This document shows positions 12,601 through 24,776 of a DNA stretch of 64,000 bases, piece after piece. This stretch comes from Chrysaora quinquecirrha. Lineage: Eukaryota; Cnidaria; Scyphozoa; Semaeostomeae; Pelagiidae. Every line of letters begins with the position of its first letter. The stretch's first letter is position 1. Location of the stretch: contig JACTAT010000035.1 of the NCBI GenBank assembly GCA_014526335.1, positions 3,788,344 to 3,852,343 on the forward strand, read 5' to 3'. A program made the position numbers and the translations under genes. Below the pieces are notes generated by a model. That model made no database searches, had not been told where the DNA came from, and saw nothing but the letters and a program-made list of their open reading frames with translations.

Positions 12601-15600
12601 CGTCTAGAAGCAGCATCCACCTTCTTCCAGAAAAAAATACCCCTAGCTGGAAACCTTCCTCGCTTAACAATGAAAAATTGGCGTGTTTGGGGGTGGCCAA
12701 AAGATTTTCTTTTGTTCTAATATACCTTTCCCCGGTTAATGCCCGTGCGACCGTAACTTTTTCCTCGCTTTCGTACACATTACGTTACTATTCGGAAAAT
12801 CCTGCCTTCTCCTGAAGGTTTTGTACATACATGTAAGACAACCTATTATAATCAGCTGATTGGTTTTAAAACATAAAGTTTCAAGTATTCACATTTGAAT
12901 CAAACATCATGATATGCGATTATTTTTTCAAAAAGTAACTTATGAACGCAAGTACATCAAATACAATACGTTACCATTGCCTGCTACTTCTTTCTTGATT
13001 ATTGCTAGCTCCATGTGTTTAATCTTGATTCTAACCAGTAGAAAATATATCTTTCCGACAATTACGTCTTTTAGATGATACCTAAAACAGCAATCAAACA
13101 GTTGAATGATACAATTGAATACAGAGTAATAGTTTTCAGTAATAAAGAATTAATTTACAATCAACACAGCTGAAGTACAAGCTACCAATTATGAATACAA
13201 GAGAGCGAGGCAAGAAGAAAAAGAAGAAGAGCTACAAGAAGCATCAAAAGAAAAAGAGGGACAAGATGGAAAAGAAGAAGAACGAGAAGATGGAGAAGAG
13301 AACAAAGAGTAAGAAGAAAAGAATAAGAAGAAAAGAAACCAGAAGATGATGATCAAGACGAAAAAATAAGTTGAAAAGAGCATGTTGAACAATAAGGAAG
13401 AAGAAAAAGAAAAAGAGTAAGGAAAAGACGACAAATCAAAGAAAGAGAAGTGGAAGCAGAAGAGGATGCAACAGAAGAACAGGAAGAAGAGCAGGAGATA
13501 AGAAGAAAAGAAACGAAAGAAGAAAGGAAGATGTAGTTTAAGAAGACAGAGACCCCCGGAGACGCAGAAGACGAAGAAAAACAAGAAAATGAACAACCAT
13601 AGACGAAAAAGCTGAAGCAGAAATGAAAGGAAGGAGAAGAAGATGGAGAAGAAAAGGAGAAGAGGAGTCAGAAGATAAAAGAGAGGGAGAAGAAGGATAA
13701 AAAAGAAGATGACAAAGCAGAAGAAGATGAAGACGATGATGAAGAAGTGATAGAAAAAGAACATGCTGAAAATGAAGAGGAAGAAGAAAAATAGAAGGAA
13801 AAGACTATGAAGAAAAGAAAAAGAAGTTGAATCATAAGCAGAAGCAAAGGAAGAACAAGAAGAAAAACAGAAGAAGAAACAGAAAAAAAAGAAAGAAGGA
13901 ATAATAATAATAATGATGATAAAATGAAGCAGAGAATGAAGATGATTAACGAGAGCAGACAAAGAAGAAAATGAAAATGAAAAAGAGAACCAGAAGAAAA
14001 GAGGGAAAAAGAAGATAGCGGCGGAGAATCAGAAGAAAGACAGAAAGAAGAAGGGAGAAGATGACGCAGAAAAGACGATTCTGGAGAAGAAGAAAAACAA
14101 GGAGACAAAGAAAGAAAAGCAGAAGCAGCAAATGAAAGGAAAGGCAATGAAGAAGACAGAACTATCCTTCGGATAGTAAAGAGCAAAGAATCATTTTAAA
14201 ATGCTTTTAGGAAAATTATCAAAACTTTAAATGATATAAAAGGTTAACTAAGAAGTAAAAAGTATTAAAATTTTGTTAGTCAGCATTTTATCAGTATTTG
14301 CAAAACTAACCGTCAATATTCTAGAGCAAGAATTCAAACTACAAAACTCACTTTGACTTGTTGTATTCAAATTCTATATGGAGGCAGTCTTCAATGCCAA
14401 CTTCCATTTTTATGCTAAAAAATAAGAGTGCTGAATATCACAATCTCATAAGAGGAATATACAAATGTAAATGTACATGTTTAAAAAATTTACGAAAAGG
14501 AATTTATGCTGATTAACAAATGTTGATTTGTTAAGATGAACAATACCTGTTATTTACTTCTGGATAAACTGATAATGTGTGAACTGCAATATCCATTTCT
14601 TTGACGATATCAGCTAAACGTCTGACAATAGTGACTTTTAAGAAATATCTATGACATATAAAGATAATATTAAAATTCTGGATTCTTTGTTTGCAATTTC
14701 AAACACACTTGTTCACACCAGATGCACATTATATCAATCTTCTTGAGCGATACAAAGTTTCAAAATTGCAATAAACAGAGGAAACATCTCTGGACATACT
14801 TTAGAGCTTTCTTTGACTGACTCTGCTCAGAATATAAACATCAAAAACAGACCAAGATAATTGACCGAGGCGGAATTTGTAACCAGATGCCAACTGGTGC
14901 ATTTTGATCCAAAAAAGTATGTCTTGAGATGTTTCTGCTGTTTCTTGCAATTTAGAATAAATCTTTGTAGACAATTTCCATGGATCAATAACCATGCAGA
15001 TTTTAGCAGATTTTTAATTGGAAATAAACAACAAAACACAAGCTGGCTCACAGAATTTTATTTTATACAGCTTGGGCAAATACAGTGACAAGTATTTTGC
15101 AATAGATTTTAAATGTTTGATCTGGTTCCTGATTCTTCAACTTGGCTTATGTCAACCTATGTCGACAACTAATCAGAAATTATAGGATAGAGTTGATCGC
15201 ATTTGCTTAAGCACAAAGGTGGACTCCAACTCCCAGAAATTAGTTGCTAATTTATTGCAGCAGAGCTTGCCTAATCTTCTGGAACTGTGTTCAGACTAGT
15301 TGCCACCGAAAAGAAACCAGTTGCCAATGGGCTTATTTCAACAAGGAAATCTGCAATAAATTAGCCCAAAAAGTTGCTGACTAGCAGCTGGCAACTAGTT
15401 CTGATTATAATCTACTATCATAATTCTTCTTTCCAATAACAAATTTCAAAAAGAATTTCTTTGGCAAGCAATGCTTTTTTAACATAGACAAACAGTCAAG
15501 CATCACTTATAAAGCAAAGTTCAAACATTGAACAAACAAGGTTTGATGGTTTGACGGGCCTTAGATGCCAAATACAATGGGCTCCTTTAAAGCATATATT

Positions 15601-17803
15601 TTCACAAACCTTAGCCTGACATTAGCACCAGTGTATGTTTCATATGGCTTCTCAACATTCACAAATTCAAAGTCGTATGATGATCTTGCCCCCAACAGCT
15701 CTCCTGGCTTAGCAAGCTCTTTGACCAATGATGTAAACTCATGGTGGTTACCTCGATCATAGAACAATTCTAAAACATAGAATTGAATGACGTCAATCAA
15801 AGGAATGGTTTTGGTCGAGCTCCAGAATTTGGCTTGGGCAAAATATGGCCAAAACAGTTTGCCGTTTGATTGTACTTGGGTAATCACAAACTCTTTCAAA
15901 CAGCTGTTTGTCACATTCATACAATCTATATGGTACTGGAACACCCTAAAAATCTCTCTAAAAGCCAAAGAAAACAAATTATTTCTAGCTGTTTCTCCAG
16001 TCACCAGGTTTAGCTGCAAGATTTGTGACTCATAGATGGGGTGTCAAGTGCTGAACTACTACAACTGGAGATCAAACACACAAACAGGTATGAGTTAAGT
16101 AGGAGCAGAAGTCAAATTCATAGTTAATGTAAATTGAAGTTAGTAAAGGAAAAATGATACAGACCAATCTGTCCCATGAATTCAATCTTTATTCCATTGT
16201 GGTCCAGTTTCTTTCCAGGGATTTTTGGTGCCACATGAACCTGAAAAACAGAGAAGCTGATCTGAAAGAATTGTTATATTAAATAAGTGTTTTGATACGA
16301 TGGAAATTGTTTCTGCAGTAACCTTGTAAATAGTCTGCAAAATAAGTGGTTAAGAAAATATTGCAACATCAAAATTTTTTACTGGTAAAAATCAAATACT
16401 TTACCTTTCCAGCAACAGTTTCCCCATCATAATAAAGAAAAAGTTTTTCCGTTTTCCATCTTCATTTTTAATTTCAACTTGTTTTCGTTTATCTGATCCA
16501 GTTAATTCAATAGTCACATCAGCTGACTGGCCAAAACCAAAGAAACTCTACAATGAGTAAGAATAACATTGTTTTAAAAATGATTGAAATAAATCTTTAT
16601 GATGATTTCAATACATCTGTTGCACATTACACGAAACTTTCTTATTATTTTGGATCCACAGCAAAATAACTAACTAGGTCTTGCTGTTCAGATTTATATC
16701 CTGAAATCTTTGAACATGTCTAGATGGACACGCCCCCCTTTGTCAGACAATTTTGGCTCTATCCCTCCACAAGACAAAAAGGCAAACCCTAGCTATGCCA
16801 TGGGTTTCTGGGTAACTAAAAAGTTGTCCAAGCTGCTATATATTGTCAGCCAAGTTGCCATATTATTCTTGTCAACTTGACACACCTCTTTGGCCAACTT
16901 GCTTCAGTTTGAGAAAGTTTTACAATATCTCATAAATTAATCTTCATGAAAAAATTAGCTAGACTAATCTGGCAACCTGACTCAGCCTGTGGAGTACAGC
17001 AGTTCACAAAAAGATCTTCTCTGTGATATTTCTATTGTTCTTTTCTGTCATACCCTGCAGATGGGAACCTGACAGAGTGGGGATTGGACCTGCCACCTTT
17101 TCTTCATAGAGAAACTGTTTTACCAAGGCAAGAAATTTTGATGTGTGCATGGAAATTCTTCCATGTGTAATGTTGTCATGAACAATAGCAAAACAATAGG
17201 TTTATTGTTCCTAACAATGGGGACCTATTTTCTTTAAACAATAGGTAGTCCTTACATGTACAATTCTTAAAAATTCCAGTCCCCTTTTTCTTTTACCCAA
17301 TAAATTTTTTTTTGGAGTTGGAGGCGGGATTGGTAAAATTTTTCTGGGTAATTATGAGAAATTGTCCTTGATTGAGCCATTTTAGGGAATAATGCATATA
17401 TCCCTTGCTATGGGCCTACTTACTCTGATTCTTGTTTCATTCAGTAGGCCTATCAGTTCCTGTTTGCTATGTTCATCATCATCATCATACACACCTTATT
17501 AATTTATAATACAACCGCTGATGTCCATCCAGACTTTTCTCTGTTAATAAATCCCATGTAACATATTGGAGCTAGAGCAGAAAACCTACGCAGAAAACCT
17601 ACTTTTTAGATAGCCCAGGTTTTAGTCCAGATACGAGGGAGGTGGATGGGTTGGGTGGCTAATTTAGGCCCATCTTCTCCGAGCTCAAATTTCTGATCAG
17701 CGGCCTGCGAAAGTACTTTCTACAATCGCATTATTATCTTTTAAATTTCCACTGCATAGTATCATAAATATTTATAAACAACGATCAAATCTAAGCTTAC
17801 CAT
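9664..17803 (-). CDS. VPS26: VPS26, retromer arrestin-like subunit (complete, nine coding exons)
   Basis: VPS26 is the arrestin-fold subunit of retromer, which recycles cargo from endosomes to the Golgi or plasma membrane with VPS35 and VPS29. Coding exons on the minus strand: 17801-17803 (the ATG alone), 16405-16547, 16165-16240, 15610-15769, 14547-14648, 14352-14414, 12975-13081, 11597-11808 and 9664-9744 (TAG at 9664). All junctions are GT-AG with matching phases. Family blocks are clear: HEFTSLVKELAKPGELL, SYDFEF then EKPYETYTGANVRLR, YFLKVTIVRRLADIVKE, VGIEDCLHIEFEYNKSK, YHLKDVIVGKIYFLLVRIKI, MDGAPVRGESIPIRLFLSGY, NKKFSVRYYLNLVLVDEEER and EIILWRKGELSKRR. Predicted length is 315 residues, close to human VPS26A (327). 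The C-terminus recalls VPS26B more than VPS26A. In exon 2 one base is missing at the A5 run (16444-16448 on the plus strand); adding it restores the LFLYYDGETVAGK block. A possible poly(A) signal (TTTATT on the plus strand) lies near 9500. Confidence 0.95.
11134..11545. repeat. Foldback transposon-like element with long inverted arms
   Basis: The left arm (11145-11270) and right arm (11400-11520) are imperfect reverse complements. Both contain a TCGTCTGGCACTC / AACGTCAG / GACCGAAAAAATTGACTGAG series and the phrase 'ATCTGGGTTTAAATTCC' or its complement. The sequence AAAGAGTTTCTTA is found at both outer edges (near 11122 and 11528) and could be a target duplication or part of the arms. It lies in VPS26 intron 8. 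Partial relatives: 14753-14930 and 25600-25860. Confidence 0.5.
11990..12345. repeat. SINE-like or other dispersed repeat in VPS26 intron 7
   Basis: A GC-richer block than its surroundings, with phrases shared with the SINE at 7.1-7.3 kb (CAACAAGCCTACAG; AGCTGTCCATCCTTCC). Its promoter head is not clear, so the class is uncertain. Confidence 0.3.
13197..14165. repeat. Long purine-rich tract (GAA/GAAGAG type) in VPS26 intron 6
   Basis: For nearly 1 kb the plus strand is dominated by A and G in irregular GAA, GAAGAG and AAAGAAG units with few pyrimidines. It fills most of the intron between 13082 and 14351. Because VPS26 is read on the minus strand, its pre-mRNA carries a long CU-rich stretch here. 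The long Phe/Ser/Leu ORFs on the minus strand (up to 257 codons at 13189-13962) come from this composition. Confidence 0.85.
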
Positions 17804-18951
17804 GTTTGTTTTGTCAAACTTTCACACCATAACAGCAAGAAGAAGATAATGACACTACAATCCCAACTCGGATTTGGATCTCGAGACTCCTCACAAAATC
17901 CGTATATTGCTCCTGACGATAATTGGTTGTTCAGCACAAAGTGAAACCGAATTCGAATCCTGGCTCCGCTTCACATGTCCTCCGCAGAGGTCTAAATAAG
18001 CAAGATCAGCAAACGAGGAAGAAAAACAATGCACCTGTTGCATCCTTATACAACTTTTTCCAGATTCCGACGAGGTTCCAAGACCTGGTTGGGCGTTCAA
18101 CGGTCCTGCAATGAATCCGTCTACCAGACACCTTGGTCGCTTCTCAGAAAACTTTCATCATATATAAATATTTGGTCTGATAAGAATATTTTTTCTATTA
18201 CTTCCTCAAAATGAATTTATAGTTTTAATCTGTAAAACTGCAAACATAAAGGTCTACACACAAAGCTTACGGCCCCTTACGGTGCCAAAACTCACACTCC
18301 GCTCCGTTCAACCCACACCGTTCGGGCACTCGTTTTCAATCCACCGTTCTGATGTGTTTCAAATTTACCTTCATCCTTTATGTGGAACAAAAGAGAAATG
18401 ATATAAGGAAATCATGACATAGACAAGCATATTCTGGAAACATTTGCGGGTTGATAAATCCTTGAAATTCAAACTTTAAGATGACAAGGCCTGGTGACAC
18501 GTTTTCTGCTCTTCTAAACCGCTTCAAACCACATCATACTTGACTAACAAGATTATTTTCTGCTAAACCAGATTTATGTAGATTAATGACTTGACTTCCA
18601 GTAACAATTGAGCGATGAAAAAAACACTACATAGTAACTTTCCTTAAAAGTGAACAACACTTTGTTGAAACAAATTAAAGTTGATATGAGGCTACACTCA
18701 ACCAGATGTCCCAGAGACTGGTTTAATAGCTTTGTGGGGAGGTGAAAAATTATGACGATGGTGATGATGATGATTATTATTATTATGATTATCATGATAA
18801 TGATGATGATTATGATCATGATGATGATGATGAGATGATGTCGTTGATGCTTGTGATGGTAATGAATTGATGATTTTGATCATGATGATGATTATGATGA
18901 TGATGGTCATGATGATGATGATGTTGCTTATGATGGTAATGTAATGACCAC

Positions 18952-19015
<64 letters not shown>

Positions 19016-19850
19016 TTGATGATGATGATGATGACGATGATGATAATGCTTATGATGGTAATGTTATGATGACCATGATCATGATGGTAATGTAATGATG
19101 ATGAAGATGGCGATGATGATATTTATGATGATGTGACGATGTTGATGATGATGATAATCATGATGATTATGATCAAGACGCGCGGCACAATTTTTAGATT
19201 GCTTCTTCTCCCACACAAAAACCTGAAGTTTCCTAGTACAATACATAAAAACGTCAGTTACTTTACATAAAACTCGCAATCTTATTCTAAGAATGTCTGA
19301 TATCTTAATATCTATTGAATAAAAAAAGATTAAATCTTTTTCCAAAACGCCCCTTGCTAGAGAATTTATGAAGCGCCTTTCAAAGAAGCCTTGCTCTCCA
19401 CGTTCATCTGGGTTCAACTACCAAATTTAAATTTAAATATATTCACATATAACAATTTTCTAAATAATACAGTAAAACTATTAGGTTCGGATTAACCGTT
19501 TCGTGAAATAAAACTCTCACATCTTGGAACAAATTTAATTTACAAAGAAGGGAGAACAAGGAAATCTGAAATATTGAATCGTCTTGAAGCAACGAAATTC
19601 ATATCGACTTAAGCCAGCAAATTTACTTAGGGAAAAGCTTGTTTGAAAGCTATGTACTGTATAACAGCAAATAAAATAGTTATCAATGGTTAGGAACTAA
19701 ATCAAGCCATAGTTCAAGTCAAGCAAAACTACTTATCGAAACGTGAATGTTTTAGTGACCAGAACCAGCTGTATAACAGCAATTATAAGAGTATCAAGAA
19801 AGACGAAAACAGCAGTATTTCTTCAATTAACAACGTTTAGAGATCAGAGT
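17804..19850. other. Intergenic stretch upstream of VPS26
   Basis: The VPS26 promoter and non-coding start of exon 1 should lie at the left end. Beyond that only a trinucleotide repeat (18746-19175) stands out. ORFs here are short or come from the repeat, and none shows family features. Confidence 0.5.
18746..19175. repeat. GAT/ATG trinucleotide repeat array
   Basis: Mostly GAT units with GTT, GGT and TAT interruptions; the purest run is 18951-19020. The His-rich small ORFs on the minus strand arise from it. Confidence 0.9.
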
Positions 19851-20614
19851 TCAAAATGCTCTTTGCTCTGTTATCCATTGCTGAAAAGCCTGAGGATCCA
19901 TTCTTATTTTGCAAGGAGTCATATCAATCTTATCAGAGATCTTCTTAGCTCCTCCTGCAAGCGTTGGAAAACTTCCTTCGCTAACTTTGTCTCGGTCTAT
20001 TTTGCGACAGCCAGAAGAAATCATTGTTGGAAATTCAACCACTTCTTCCTCTTCCCCAATCAGCCAGGTTTGCATCATTCTGTGTCCACCACTTTGGGTT
20101 CTTGAAAGCACAAACGGGGTTCCAGGGCGGCGTTTGGTTGTTCCGGCAAGCGTTGCTATATTTTGGTTCATCTCCTCTGCAAAACGCTCCTCATCCTTCT
20201 TCATCAGTGGAACTGTCAAGCTTTTTGTCAATTTCCTTCTCTGCAGCAATTTCGTCTCGTTCCCGAGCTCCTTCGGCTCAGCTCCATCCTCCACGTTCTC
20301 TTTTCCACTTCGTCTTGACGAAGGACGCGGGCCTGTTGGCGGAGAAGGCACTTTTCGGATCGGCTGAACTTGGCTGTTCTCCTCCACTACAGCCTGGACA
20401 TTTTTGGCACTTCGCGTCTTCTGAAGCTGACCGGCTTTTTATCAGTAAGGCTTGGTAGGCTGACATTTGTGATTCTGTGAAGTTCCAAAAGACCGGCATA
20501 CTCGACAGGCACTTTCTCTAACTGAGTTTCGTCTATTTTCGGTAGCAACTTACTACCTTGCAAACATTTCAGTGATGTAGGCTGGACAGGCCGCAATGTC
20601 GAAACTTTACACAT
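19851..20614 (-). CDS. Unrecognised single-exon ORF, about 254 aa, split by one apparent -1 frameshift
   Basis: Two overlapping minus-strand ORFs join into one reading frame. The first starts with ATG at 20614 (MCKVSTLRPVQPTSL) and runs through PVSFRRREVPK. The second continues as VQAVVEENSQVQPIRK and ends in QQWITEQRAF before a TGA at 19851. The join falls on the A5 run (plus-strand T5 at 20401-20405). One extra base there gives exactly 255 codons including the stop. The product is hydrophilic and rich in Lys, Arg, Pro and Ser, with an acidic EEEEVVEF stretch and no signal peptide or membrane segment. I recognise no domain; a nuclear or cytoplasmic role is only a guess. The in-phase closure after one base repair argues that it is a real gene rather than chance. 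Confidence 0.5.
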
Positions 20615-21609
20615 GTTTAGTTTTCTCAGGAAAACTTCTCTGTATAGTTAACGACCTATCCTCTTGCTGTTCGATAGAGAACTGAAAATATGTCGCAATC
20701 AGGAGAGCTTTTTTTGTCTAGCCTGGAAATCGACGCTGAGAGACGCACGTCCCGATACTCAGGCACAAAAAGGTCCCATTGGTTACTCAGACAGTCTTTT
20801 ATTCGTCCATTTGTAAGAAATAATTCTATGCATGCGAACAATAAGGCTAAAAGTTTATTCCAAAACAACGGATATCTAATTTAATCCGACTTGCATCAAC
20901 GCCATTTCGCTATGTGGTCTATTATAACTGCGTAAGAATACCCTATCACCATACAAACATGCTGATTGTGCGGATGAGATCATCAAGATGCCGGATAACA
21001 ACGCAAAAATAGGTGAAATTGATAAGATTAGCTTTGATAATGCTTGTTTGAGCGATAAAATGACCGCAAGGATTCATGGGAAGGGTTAATGGGAGGGTAA
21101 TCTCGTTTCCCAAATGCGACGTCTCGGAGACTAAATTTCACTTGCTGTTTTGCAAAACAACAATAAAACCAAAATTTCTCAGCAGTATCAGATTAGAAAT
21201 GAGTTTGAAAAACGACAACTGATTTTTATTTTGTAAAACATGTTTCGGATTCATCATCCATCTTCAGTTACAACTAACAGAAATTACGGTGTGAAATATT
21301 TATAGGGATAAATTTGGATAAATTACATAAACATTACAATAAAAATTCATACTTTTACTAAACGATTATTCGATTGCCAGGGCTGCCAAAAGTAAGAAAA
21401 TAAAGAGGTGGTAGAAGGAGTCGAACCACAGTCGCAGCGACGGCGCACCCATGGCGCGGCACGACTTATAAGACAGACCTAAAAGCCTAAAAGACGGTCT
21501 TTGGAGCTTTAGCTACTGTCAGGTACTTAACCAATGATACCCTGGGTGCCGTTCGTGACTCTGGCTCCAGTAGGGCTGGGGACTCTAAGACTGGTAGCTT
21601 TATCCCATG

Positions 21610-22422
21610 CAGGGCCGTCCCTACATTGGGGGTGTTGGGGGTGAGACACCCCCCTTGGTAAAAGGACCAGTCGGCAAATCGGTAGCTTCAGTCGGTGAAA
21701 TCAATCTTTTATGCATTCATGAATCATTTATACAGAGTAAAGGCTAAGGAAAAACAATGGGAAATAAAACAGAACTACTGGAAAAGCATGGAGCATCTTT
21801 GCTTGACAAGGGAGGGCCGACCAAACGAAGTTTACAATAATTGATTTCCACGCTACAGATCAAAGTTATACAATGAAAATTTTCCAGAATATGCAATATT
21901 TTTTCCATTTTCGACGTTTCACACCGACCACGATGCACCAGAGCAACAAATTTATAGATCTATTCATTGCATGTACTGTAATTCAGTATCAATTAGACCC
22001 TATAGCGAGCAATAATATTTGTCAATCTTTCGGATGCGTTCAGAATTCAGACGTTCTAAGATGGTTCGGCTTTTGACTACAATTTTGAAGTTTTGTATCA
22101 CTCAAAGACCATAAGAATTCCGTATGAATTCCACGATAGAGTTGAAAGAAAATTGCATTTCAAGAGTTCCGAAAAGGCCGTTAGAGCGATTCTAGCTTCG
22201 GGTTTTTCCAAAATTTTCGGGGGAGCATGCCTCCGGACCCCCCTAGCGACGTGCGCCTTCGGCGCATGTTCTACCACAATACCCGTTTTAATCGTGCCCA
22301 TCAAAATTTAAGTACCCTCCTAAGCCCATTTGATGTCGTCTAAAAAGGTATTTTAGTTGGACCCTAGCCGGCAAATCGAGACGGTCACACCCCCCTTGAA
22401 AAATTTTGTCGGGACGGCCCTG
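21610..22422. mobile_element. Non-autonomous hAT-type DNA transposon, 8-bp TSD intact
   Basis: Terminal inverted repeats begin CAGGGCCGTCCC on the left and end GGGACGGCCCTG on the right. The 8-bp direct repeat ATCCCATG flanks both ends (21602-21609 and 22423-22430). An 8-bp duplication and CAGGG-type termini are hAT hallmarks. The 813-bp interior has no transposase-length ORF. Confidence 0.88.
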
Positions 22423-23548
22423 ATCCCATGGGAAACTTCGCTCTCGTCAAATCGGATGATTCATCGAAACCCGGCATCAAAGTTTTGCTAGTGTACCTAA
22501 GAACATAGTTCCGTCTCGTGGTCTATACTCGAAGCCGTAGGGCATTCGTGCAACTCGCGTAGGGCATTCGTACGATATCGTACGACTCGCTCCATACGTG
22601 CGTGCATAGAATATTTCCCTTTTTTCTGAGAAGAAACTGCTGGTGATCATAACGGCTATAGAGTCTACTGAACACAGTGAAACCCAGGAGTTTGAAATTT
22701 CAGTTAGTGAGTTGTTTTATAAGAGTACCAAGGTCAACTGAAAGGAAAACAACATGAAATGCCTTAGAACAATGAAACATGCGTAAAAGATTTTAAAATA
22801 ATAAGGCCAAAATATCGTGTTCATGATGCATGCAAGAGGCCTGCTGGCAACGTTCATAAACGAACAAACAAGTCTTGCGTCAAACGATGTCAAAGTTCAG
22901 GGATTTCATAATTGCGCTTCTTTAGCGTGATATATGTGGGCGAATTCGAAAAATGGCTACCGTCACTATATATCCTAGCAACTATAAGGTATAAGTCTTG
23001 ACAGATTCCCCAAAGTTTAATGGATTGTAAAAACACACGTTTTAATGGCATAGACAAACTAGGCACGTTGACGCAAAGTGACTGCCTGACAAGTAACAAA
23101 CAATGGCCGCTTTTTACTGGATGTTACTGTTCTATAAATCCGTTTGTGGTGTACTTATCTACTGGATTTTCGGTCATTGACTGATTGATTCAACGTGGCT
23201 CAATTCGATCAATGCTAGATCCACTCAACAAAAATATGCTTTGCGCTAATGCTTTCCATGCTTCCTACATTAGTACCCTTCAGCCTTCAATTCGCGCTTC
23301 AATTCATAAGACAGGCTGTATTCTTTTAGGCTTTTTCTGAAAACGATAGAGTTGGCAAGAGCTGAAAATTTTCCCAGACTTGTTCACACACTTTTACAAA
23401 AGTCCACTCATTTGGAAGCTAATTCTGTTCTCGGTACATTTCGGAAAGATCTCTTGACGTATTCTTTTCGGCAAGAGAGTGGAGCAGTTTAGGGCAGCTT
23501 GAAACATGATGCTCCCGGAAATGGCAAACGTCTCAATCCTCGCTCTAA

Positions 23549-24000
23549 GGGGCTGATTATATGAGAGTTTTCAGCCCGGGCTAGAATTTCAGCTCGGTTA
23601 GCCGGGTTGGAATTGGCGTGCGATTATATGAACGTTTCCAGCCGGGCTGAAATCGAATACCTAAGACAAATAACGCCAAAATTGACACGTTTTGACACGA
23701 AACTAAAACCACAGTCAAACTAGGCTTGCGCAAAGAGAGTTCCTAGCCCGGGCTGGAAAAAATTTGCGATTACATGAGAAATTTCAGCCCGTTCAAGCGG
23801 GCTGGAAATCCTAGCCCGCCTAGCTGAAGGAGGGCTGGAATTCCAGCCCGGGCTGGGTTTTCAGCCCGGGCTGAAATTATCTCATGTAATCACAAAATCA
23901 ATTTTGCAGAGAATTGACTGGAGAGGAGGGCTGAGTTTGCAGCCCGTTTAACCGGGCTGAAATTCCAGCCCGGGCTGAAAACTCTCATATAATCGGCCCC
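23549..24000. mobile_element. PIF/Harbinger-type MITE with TAA duplication and internal palindromes
   Basis: The ends are near-perfect inverted repeats: GGGGCTGATTATATGAGAG on the left, and the complement of GGGGCCGATTATATGAGAG on the right, continuing into TTTTCAGCCCGGGCT. The flanks are TAA at 23546-23548 and 24001-24003. A 3-bp TWA target and GGGGC termini fit PIF/Harbinger (Tourist-like) elements. The 452-bp body repeats CAGCCCGGGCTG-like palindromes many times and can fold strongly. Confidence 0.82.
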
Positions 24001-24070
24001 TAAAGTCCATTCTTTTCGGATTTTTCTGCAACGTCTTGTCTTCAGCTTGGATACAGTTCATATATATTGT

Positions 24071-24360
24071 AAGACCCTGGCCCAACATCAAACATTGTTT
24101 ATCAAAAATTTGCAATTTGCTTGTCAAGCAAAGCAATGTTTGAACGTTTGACCACGTCATAAAACATTAATTGACAAGCAAAGATCAGCAAAATTTGTTG
24201 CAAGATTTTTCTGCAAAAATCCAAAAAAAAATTTGTGCTTAAGGCAAGCAAAATATATTCGACAAGCAATGTTTGGCGACGTGGCAAAACGGTTAAGCAT
24301 ATTACCCGAAAAGCGAATGTCTAATGTTTGGTGAACAAGGTCTGAACGTTTGGACAGAGC
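24071..24360. repeat. Dispersed MITE-like repeat, family with ACGTGG/AACGGTCAAACATT core (copy 1)
   Basis: It shares blocks with three other segments in the window (30138-30385, 51690-51995, 52461-52750): CAAACATTG, GACCACGTCA or its relatives, and ACGTGGCAAAACGG. The outer ends are roughly inverted (AGACCCTGG... and ...CAAGGTCT). No clear target duplication was found. Confidence 0.5.
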
Positions 24361-24776
24361 CTAAGACAAACTGAATTTGCATTTTAAAAAATAACGTGAC
24401 AAGACCATTTAAGGTTGGGTAAAATTCATAAACAACTTTTAGCGTGTTTCATCCGATTAAAAACAAAACAAAAGTCTTCATACCGACGATCTGCTCACGC
24501 TACATATCAGAAAAATTGTTTGTGAAATGCGCAGTAGAGCAAATGAGCTGACGGCACAAAAGGACAACAGATAGAATACTCCATGCTTCATACTTAAATT
24601 AATCAGAATCTATCGAAATACTTATAACAATATAATTTATTTACAAACAAGGAAAATTTAATGTGAAAGTTAGTGGTTATAGATATATGCTCAAATTATG
24701 GCTATTTAAGAAACCATAATTTGCGTCAAAAAAGGGAGGAATGAAATATATCATCATGTATTGGGTTGGAATATAA

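Noticed and set aside
13189..14186. Long minus-strand Phe/Ser/Leu ORFs up to 257 codons
   Set aside because: They lie wholly in the purine-rich intronic tract of VPS26 and have simple-repeat composition in every frame.
21220..21290. Remnant of a Penelope- or DIRS-like retroelement
   Set aside because: Only a short end-like phrase is present; no reverse transcriptase or GIY-YIG coding sequence nearby.
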